A stretch of 10,520 nucleotides of DNA, from positions 1-10,520 of the forward strand of contig JAIXXE010000161.1 in NCBI GenBank assembly GCA_027490875.1. Reading direction: 5' to 3'. Positions 7,862 to 10,520 of this stretch are shown here, in pieces. The translations under genes and the position numbers were made by a program. Positions within the stretch are counted from its first letter, which is position 1. Every line of letters begins with the position of its first letter. The notes under the pieces are model-generated. The model did not search any database. It was not told the DNA's origin and saw only the letters and a list, made by a program, of their open reading frames with translations. This stretch comes from Alphaproteobacteria bacterium. GTDB taxonomy: Bacteria; Pseudomonadota; Alphaproteobacteria; UBA2136; UBA6156.

Positions 7862-8615
7862 GCTGGGCTGCCATGTCGGCGGCCTCTAGTTCAGCGCGGC
7901 GTTTTGCAGACAAATCTTCGGAGAGATCCATCAGCCGATGCATTTCATTGTGGAGGCTTTCCGTGAGCTTATGCCATGCCGATGCGAGAGGATACGGATC
8001 GGTTTCGTGCACGCCGCGCCTGGTGTCCTGATCAGCGCGGGACGCGCCGATCAGGTTGTCGTGCATGTTGGTGAGGCTGGTCAGGTTGGCTTCCCTGAAG
8101 CGGTGCGTCATCACCTCCCGGTCGCAGAATTTGTCCAGTAGCCGCGCCAGCACAAGGGTCCCCTGGACCTGATTCGCCTGCTCCTGCAAGACGGCCTGGA
8201 GCTGATCGACGTTCTTCAGCCACATGTCGCGCCGGGTTGTCCTCAGCTTCCTGGTCGCCTCAATGATGGCGGTGATTTGCTCCTCCTTCAGCTGCGACAG
8301 CGCGCTCAGCGTCGCTTCCAGCTTTTCAATCTCCTGCGTCAGCCGGGCCGATTCCGCTTCGTCCTGCTCCAGTTTTTTCGAGCTTTTGCCGAACACCAGC
8401 GAGACCGCATTCTCCGCGCCGATCTTCTGGCACAGCGCCTGCTTGCGGGCGGTGGTGTCCTCAAGCTGCTGCTGGCACTCGCGGATGGTTTTGATGATCT
8501 TGTCGTGGTTGTCCCGCGCTTCCCGGGACGCGGCGAGCGCTGCCAGCATGGCGGGGGGAAGCTCCGGACGCTGGAGATCGGCGATGACGTTGCTGAGTTC
8601 GCTGGCTGTGCTCAC
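7824..8615 (-). CDS. Coiled-coil protein of unknown function (263 aa, GTG start)
   Basis: The GTG at 8615 is chosen because AAGGAG lies 7 bases before it; an upstream in-frame ATG at 8687 would add 24 residues (GGGQFGGIKRR and similar) with no ribosome site. The product begins MSTASELSNVIADLQRPELP and is almost wholly helical. Long heptad-like stretches rich in Leu, Glu, Gln and Ala cover about residues 25-150. There is a second helical region (about 210-263), and a more varied middle (about 150-210: LLDKFCDREVMTHRF, then an Asp/Arg-rich turn). No signal peptide, membrane span or catalytic motif is seen. I recognise no family. It is transcribed away from the structured repeats and the recombinase operon. 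A structural or phage-like role is possible but unsupported. Confidence 0.75.
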   Translation of the reverse strand: MSTASELSNVIADLQRPELPPAMLAALAASREARDNHDKIIKTIRECQQQLEDTTARKQALCQKIGAENAVSLVFGKSSKKLEQDEAESARLTQEIEKLEATLSALSQLKEEQITAIIEATRKLRTTRRDMWLKNVDQLQAVLQEQANQVQGTLVLARLLDKFCDREVMTHRFREANLTSLTNMHDNLIGASRADQDTRRGVHETDPYPLASAWHKLTESLHNEMHRLMDLSEDLSAKRRAELEAADMAAQREAYRKQRNLPA

Positions 8616-8622
8616 GGGTTTT

Positions 8623-8628
8623 CTCCTT
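8623..8628 (-). promoter_or_regulatory. Ribosome binding site that sets a GTG start
   Basis: AAGGAG on the minus strand, 7 bases before the GTG at 8615. The 13-base context CAAGGAGAAAACC is identical to the one before the Z1 gene. Confidence 0.75.
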
Positions 8629-8704
8629 GTTTGGGGAGAAGTCCGCCGCTTGATGCCGCCGAACTGTCCCCCGCCTGCCATCACCATCGCCGAGCTGCGG
8701 GGAG

Positions 8705-8733
8705 AATGTCACGCAAAAACTCATGCCTTTCAA
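8705..8733 (-). promoter_or_regulatory. Possible promoter of the coiled-coil gene
   Basis: On the minus strand TTGAAA (8733-8728), 17 bases of spacer and GACATT (8710-8705) give a good -35 and a poor -10. It lies about 90 bases before the GTG start. The rest of 8616-8817 holds nothing else that I can identify. Confidence 0.22.
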
Positions 8734-8817
8734 AGCGATGCGCAAAAAAAGTGGAGGGAGGGAAAAACCGCAAAACATCTCCGAACGGCTGGTGGGAATG
8801 CGCAATGTGCTAGGCCA

Positions 8818-9073
8818 GTGTCCGGAGGGTGAGCCCACCGCCGCCGGGGGAGCTCCGCTACGGGGAGAGCGGGGCTACCCACGGTAGCCCCCTCTCTCCC
8901 GTAGGGAGAGGGTATTCACCCTGGACATATAAAATGATGAAATACATAAGGAAATGATGTGTCCAGACGATATGTCCAGCCGGGGGTGCCGACACTGGAC
9001 ATATCGCTTAAACGTTTGGATTTTATGGCTTCAATATGTCCAGGGGGTCGGATATGTCCAGACAGCTGGACAC
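8818..9073 (+). repeat. Structured module A (TGTCC/GGACA word)
   Basis: First of two tandem, diverged copies of the same architecture. It starts with GTGTCC (8818-8823) and ends with its reverse complement GGACAC (9068-9073). Between these are a conserved 5' hairpin domain and further arms of one word. Plus-oriented arms begin at 8921, 8995 and 9066 (CTGGACA...), and minus-oriented arms (...TGTCCAG) end at 8966, 8979, 9043 and 9061. From 8956 to 9077 it aligns with module B without gaps at a constant offset of 295 bases. No convincing ORF with a ribosome site covers it. It may be an RNA, a mobile miniature element or a set of protein sites; see the separate entries for the structure. Confidence 0.88.
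8853..8908 (+). ncRNA. 5' hairpin domain of module A
   Basis: CTCC, a bulged G, then CTACGGGGAGAG (8858-8869) pairs with CTCTCCCGTAG and GGAG (8894-8908), with one further G bulged. The apical stem GGGGCTACC/GGTAGCCCC (8871-8879 with 8883-8891) is a perfect 9 bp with a CAC loop. A competing hairpin, CTCTCTCCC/GGGAGAGGG around GTA (8892-8912), would exclude it. No T tract follows. An outer stem, GTCC..AGGGTGA (8820-8832) with TCACCCTGGAC (8916-8926), encloses the domain. Whether it acts as RNA or DNA is not known. Confidence 0.65.
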
Positions 9074-9076
9074 ATC
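8956..9076 (+). ncRNA. 3' multi-arm domain of module A
   Basis: GATGTGTCCAG (8956-8966) is the exact complement of CTGGACACATC (9066-9076), an 11-bp closing stem. One base inside it, CGATATGTCCAG (8968-8979) pairs perfectly with CTGGACATATCG (8995-9006) over 12 bp with a 15-base loop. Two further minus-oriented arms (9033-9043, 9050-9061) sit in the remaining loop. They can pair with the arm at 8921-8930 over 10 bp, or the second can form a short hairpin with 9066-9072. Confidence 0.6.
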
Positions 9077-9119
9077 GCGGTTACGCAGAACCACCCACCG
9101 CTCGGCATCATCAGCCATA

Positions 9120-9367
9120 CCTCCGGTGGGGGTGAGGTGCCGCCGGGGGAACTCCGCTACGGGGAGAGTGGCTACCCATAGGTAGCCCTCTCTCCCGTAG
9201 GGAGAGGGTATTCACCCTGGAGATAAATGGATAATCAAAACATAGGGTTGGTTTTCTCCAGACGTTATCTCCAGCCTCTGGTCTGGAGACTGGAGATAAC
9301 GCATAACTTTATGAAAATATTGATAGCGGTTTCTCCAGATGGTCGGTTATCTCCAGACGTCTGGAGG
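9120..9367 (+). repeat. Structured module B (CTCC/GGAG word)
   Basis: Second copy, 46 bases after module A. It starts with CCTCC (9120-9124) and ends with GGAGG (9363-9367). Plus-oriented arms begin at 9217, 9290 and 9361 (CTGGAG...), and minus-oriented arms (...CTCCAG) end at 9261, 9274, 9338 and 9356. The order, orientation and spacing of arms match module A. The word differs from A in every arm, while the closing 5' hairpin domain is nearly unchanged. The linker between the S3 and S4 arms (9302-9328) has diverged from A although its length is kept. Confidence 0.88.
9152..9204 (+). ncRNA. 5' hairpin domain of module B
   Basis: This has the same stem as module A, but the apical part is GGCTACC/GGTAGCC (9170-9176 with 9181-9187), 7 bp with a CATA loop. 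Two base pairs present in A are missing from both sides at once. The outer stem CTCC (9121-9124) with GGAG (9219-9222), and GGGTGA with TCACCC (9130-9135, 9212-9217), is kept by a C-G pair where A has G-C. Confidence 0.65.
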
Positions 9368-9371
9368 AAAC
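9251..9371 (+). ncRNA. 3' multi-arm domain of module B
   Basis: GTTTTCTCCAG (9251-9261) pairs with CTGGAGGAAAC (9361-9371) over 11 bp with one G-T (G-U in RNA) pair. CGTTATCTCCAG (9263-9274) pairs perfectly with CTGGAGATAACG (9290-9301), again with a 15-base loop. GGTTATCTCCAG (9345-9356) can pair with the arm at 9217-9226. The layout equals module A base for base in spacing. Confidence 0.6.
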
Positions 9372-9372
9372 G

Positions 9373-9538
9373 CGCCTTACCCGCCCTTGCGCGCCAGTCC
9401 GCACCGGCCCCCGGCTGCGAAAATCTCACATCCCAGCCGGTTGCGCGAAAACAAAGGAAATCCTGAGAAAACAAACGATTTCGGGTTTGGTGGGGCGTGC
9501 TGCTAACCTCTAACCAGCATCACAAACAGGAGGCTGCC
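9373..9538 (+). promoter_or_regulatory. Leader of the recombinase operon with short repeats
   Basis: The region contains the inverted repeat CCGGCTG/CAGCCGG (9411-9417, 9434-9440) and two direct copies of GAAAACAAA 20 bases apart (9447-9455, 9467-9475), a two-turn spacing that suits a dimeric DNA-binding protein. AGGAGG at 9528-9533 is the ribosome site of the first gene. The promoter should lie here, but I cannot place a clear -35/-10 pair. Confidence 0.4.
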
Positions 9539-9733
9539 ATGATCGACAACTTCACTGACCCGCTCCCGCCGCCCGGCCGGGAAACCCTGCAAGAGGCCGC
9601 ACAACTGCTCGCGGATGGGATCGTCCGCCTGAGCGACAAGCGCCGTTATGTGGAATGTTTCGGGGAACCGCTGGACTTCCGGGCGGAAGGAAGCGTGTGT
9701 GAGGCACCAACCAAAAAGGAGAAAGTAAAATGA
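9539..9733 (+). CDS. Small conserved-type protein ahead of DUF2924 (64 aa)
   Basis: ATG at 9539 follows AGGAGG by 5 bases, one of the strongest ribosome sites in the window. The product has a Pro-rich start (DPLPPPGRE), one helix (TLQEAAQLLADGIVRLSDKR) and a tail with LDFRAEGSV and a basic end. In my recollection, small proteins with this 'helix then LDF..E.SV' layout often precede DUF2924 genes in alphaproteobacteria. Their function is unknown. The TGA overlaps the next ATG (ATGA), so translation is coupled and the protein probably works with DUF2924 and the recombinase. It could be a DNA-binding accessory factor, but no helix-turn-helix is evident. Confidence 0.8.
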   Translation: MIDNFTDPLPPPGRETLQEAAQLLADGIVRLSDKRRYVECFGEPLDFRAEGSVCEAPTKKEKVK

Positions 9734-10152
9734 GCATTGCCGCCCGCGTGATGGCGCTGCGCCGTAAATCGTCCGCCGAGATGCGGGAGCTGCACGACAG
9801 CCTGTTTGCCGAAAAGGCCCCGCCGCACGCGTTGGCCGGGCACCTGCGGGCCAAGGTGGCCTACCGCATCCAGGAGCTGGCCTTCGGCGGCCTGCCGGAG
9901 GATGTGAAAGCCCAGCTCGATGCTCTGGCCGCCGGTCAGGCCGCCCCCAAACCCCGCGCATCCAAATGCGAACTGCTGCCGGGCACCCGCCTGTGCCGCG
10001 AATGGCAGGGTGTGGTGCACGAGGTGGAGGTGGGGCAGGAGGGATTCACCTACCAGGGGCAAAAGTTCCGCTCGCTTTCCGGCGTGGCCCGCAAGATCAC
10101 CGGCACCCACTGGAACGGGCACCTGTTCTTCAAGCTGAGGGCCGACGCATGA
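9730..10152 (+). CDS. DUF2924 domain protein
   Basis: The 140-residue protein matches the DUF2924 layout. The N-terminal helical half includes LRAKVAYRIQELAFGGLPED (39-58). The C-terminal half includes PGTRLCREWQGVVHEVEV (84-101), GFTYQGQKFRSLSGVARKITGT (in 105-126) and WNGHLFFKL (128-136). AAGGAG lies 8 bases before the ATG, and both ends overlap neighbouring genes by ATGA. DUF2924 has no established function, but it is repeatedly found directly upstream of large serine recombinase genes in alphaproteobacteria. It is therefore a candidate recombination accessory factor. The compact C-terminal part, with conserved aromatic and basic residues, could bind nucleic acid, which is inference only. 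Confidence 0.92.
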   Translation: MSIAARVMALRRKSSAEMRELHDSLFAEKAPPHALAGHLRAKVAYRIQELAFGGLPEDVKAQLDALAAGQAAPKPRASKCELLPGTRLCREWQGVVHEVEVGQEGFTYQGQKFRSLSGVARKITGTHWNGHLFFKLRADA

Positions 10153-10520
10153 CCGCCAAACCCACCCCGCCCAAACTGCTCCGCTGCGCCATTTACACCC
10201 GCAAATCGCAAGAGGAAGGGCTGGAGCAGGAGTTCAACAGCCTGGATGCCCAGCGCGTGGCGGGCGAGAACTACATCGCCAGCCAGGCCCATGAGGGCTG
10301 GGTGTGTTTGCCCGAGCGCTACGACGACGGCGGCTATTCCGGGGGCACGCTGGAACGCCCGGCCCTGAAGAAGCTGATGCAGGACATCCGCAGCGCCAAG
10401 ATCGACTGCATCGTGGTCTACAAGATCGACCGCCTGACCCGCAGCCTGTTCGATTTCTCCAAGCTCATCACCGTGCTGGAGCAGCACAACACCAGCTTCG
10501 TTTCGGTCACCCAGTCGTTC
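10149..10520 (+). CDS. Large serine recombinase, N-terminal part (cut by window edge)
   Basis: The visible 124 residues are the resolvase-type catalytic domain. CAIYTRKS (13-20) carries the nucleophile Ser20, and the conserved block EFNSLDAQR, the segment YDDGGYSGGTLERPAL and the YKIDRLTRS motif with its active-site arginines follow in the usual order. Enzymes of this family cut both strands at two att sites through a Ser-DNA bond, rotate and rejoin; they drive integration and excision of phages and islands. The recombinase and zinc-ribbon domains expected downstream lie beyond the window. The ATG overlaps the DUF2924 stop (ATGA), so it is the third gene of a coupled operon. No damage is visible in the catalytic part. 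Confidence 0.95.
   Translation, partial: MTAKPTPPKLLRCAIYTRKSQEEGLEQEFNSLDAQRVAGENYIASQAHEGWVCLPERYDDGGYSGGTLERPALKKLMQDIRSAKIDCIVVYKIDRLTRSLFDFSKLITVLEQHNTSFVSVTQSF

Noticed and set aside
8224..8832. Plus-strand ORFs of 202 and 178 codons
   Set aside because: They are antisense to the coiled-coil gene, which has a strong ribosome site and consistent codon pattern. The Ser- and Leu-rich plus-strand products are typical of shadow frames.
8892..8912. Rho-independent terminator
   Set aside because: The stem is strong, but it is followed by TATTCACC without a T tract on the plus strand, and the minus strand also lacks one.
8818..9367. CRISPR array
   Set aside because: The repeats alternate in orientation, pair with each other and change word between modules. 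There are no regular unique spacers.
8954..9466. Plus-strand ORFs crossing the modules (75 and 79 codons)
   Set aside because: They have no ribosome sites, their codons fall across the pairing arms, and the two copies do not keep a shared frame or protein sequence.
9503..10487. Minus-strand ORFs opposite the recombinase operon
   Set aside because: They are shadows of GC-rich coding DNA; the plus strand has good ribosome sites, ATGA overlaps and recognised domains.

Overview
This looks like a stretch of accessory (island) DNA from a proteobacterium. An alphaproteobacterium is most likely, because the right end carries the small-ORF / DUF2924 / large serine recombinase cluster that is common in that class. 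This is inference from gene content; no rRNA or housekeeping gene is present. Base composition is mosaic: the left half is intermediate in GC, 7322-7606 is AT-rich, and the coding DNA from about 7820 rightward, together with 7097-7321, is GC-rich.

Left block (1-6907, all minus strand, read right to left). A RhuM-family gene is followed by a C5-cytosine DNA methyltransferase, a GHKL (MutL/MORC-like) ATPase and a Z1-domain NTPase, and then by the first codons of another gene cut by the window edge. The last three complete genes overlap by 1 and 8 bases and must be one operon. The set matches the MORC/MutL-type restriction-modification systems predicted by comparative genomics. The methyltransferase would mark self DNA, and the ATPase and Z1 protein would sense and remodel unmodified DNA. 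The nuclease is not visible and is probably encoded just left of the window.

Middle block (6935-8615). A short AT-rich intergenic region full of small inverted repeats separates rhuM from two small plus-strand genes (74 and 78 aa, unknown function). A non-coding stretch with a perfect hairpin follows, and then a minus-strand gene for a 263-aa coiled-coil protein of unknown function that starts with GTG.

Non-coding block (8616-9538). This is the most unusual part. Two tandem modules of about 250 bp (8818-9073 and 9120-9367) share one architecture. Each has a nearly identical 5' hairpin domain inside a closing stem, followed by six further arms in fixed order and spacing. The arm 'word' is TGTCC/GGACA in the first module and CTCC/GGAG in the second. 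Nearly all word differences are compensated in the pairing partner, which is the pattern of a selected nucleic-acid structure. I do not recognise the family.

Right block (9539-10520, plus strand). A 64-aa protein, a DUF2924 protein and the N-terminal catalytic domain of a large serine recombinase are joined by ATGA overlaps, so they form one translationally coupled operon. The structured modules lie directly upstream and may be its regulatory leader, its recombination sites or a separate RNA partner. The recombinase is a plausible agent for moving the island, with the restriction system as cargo.
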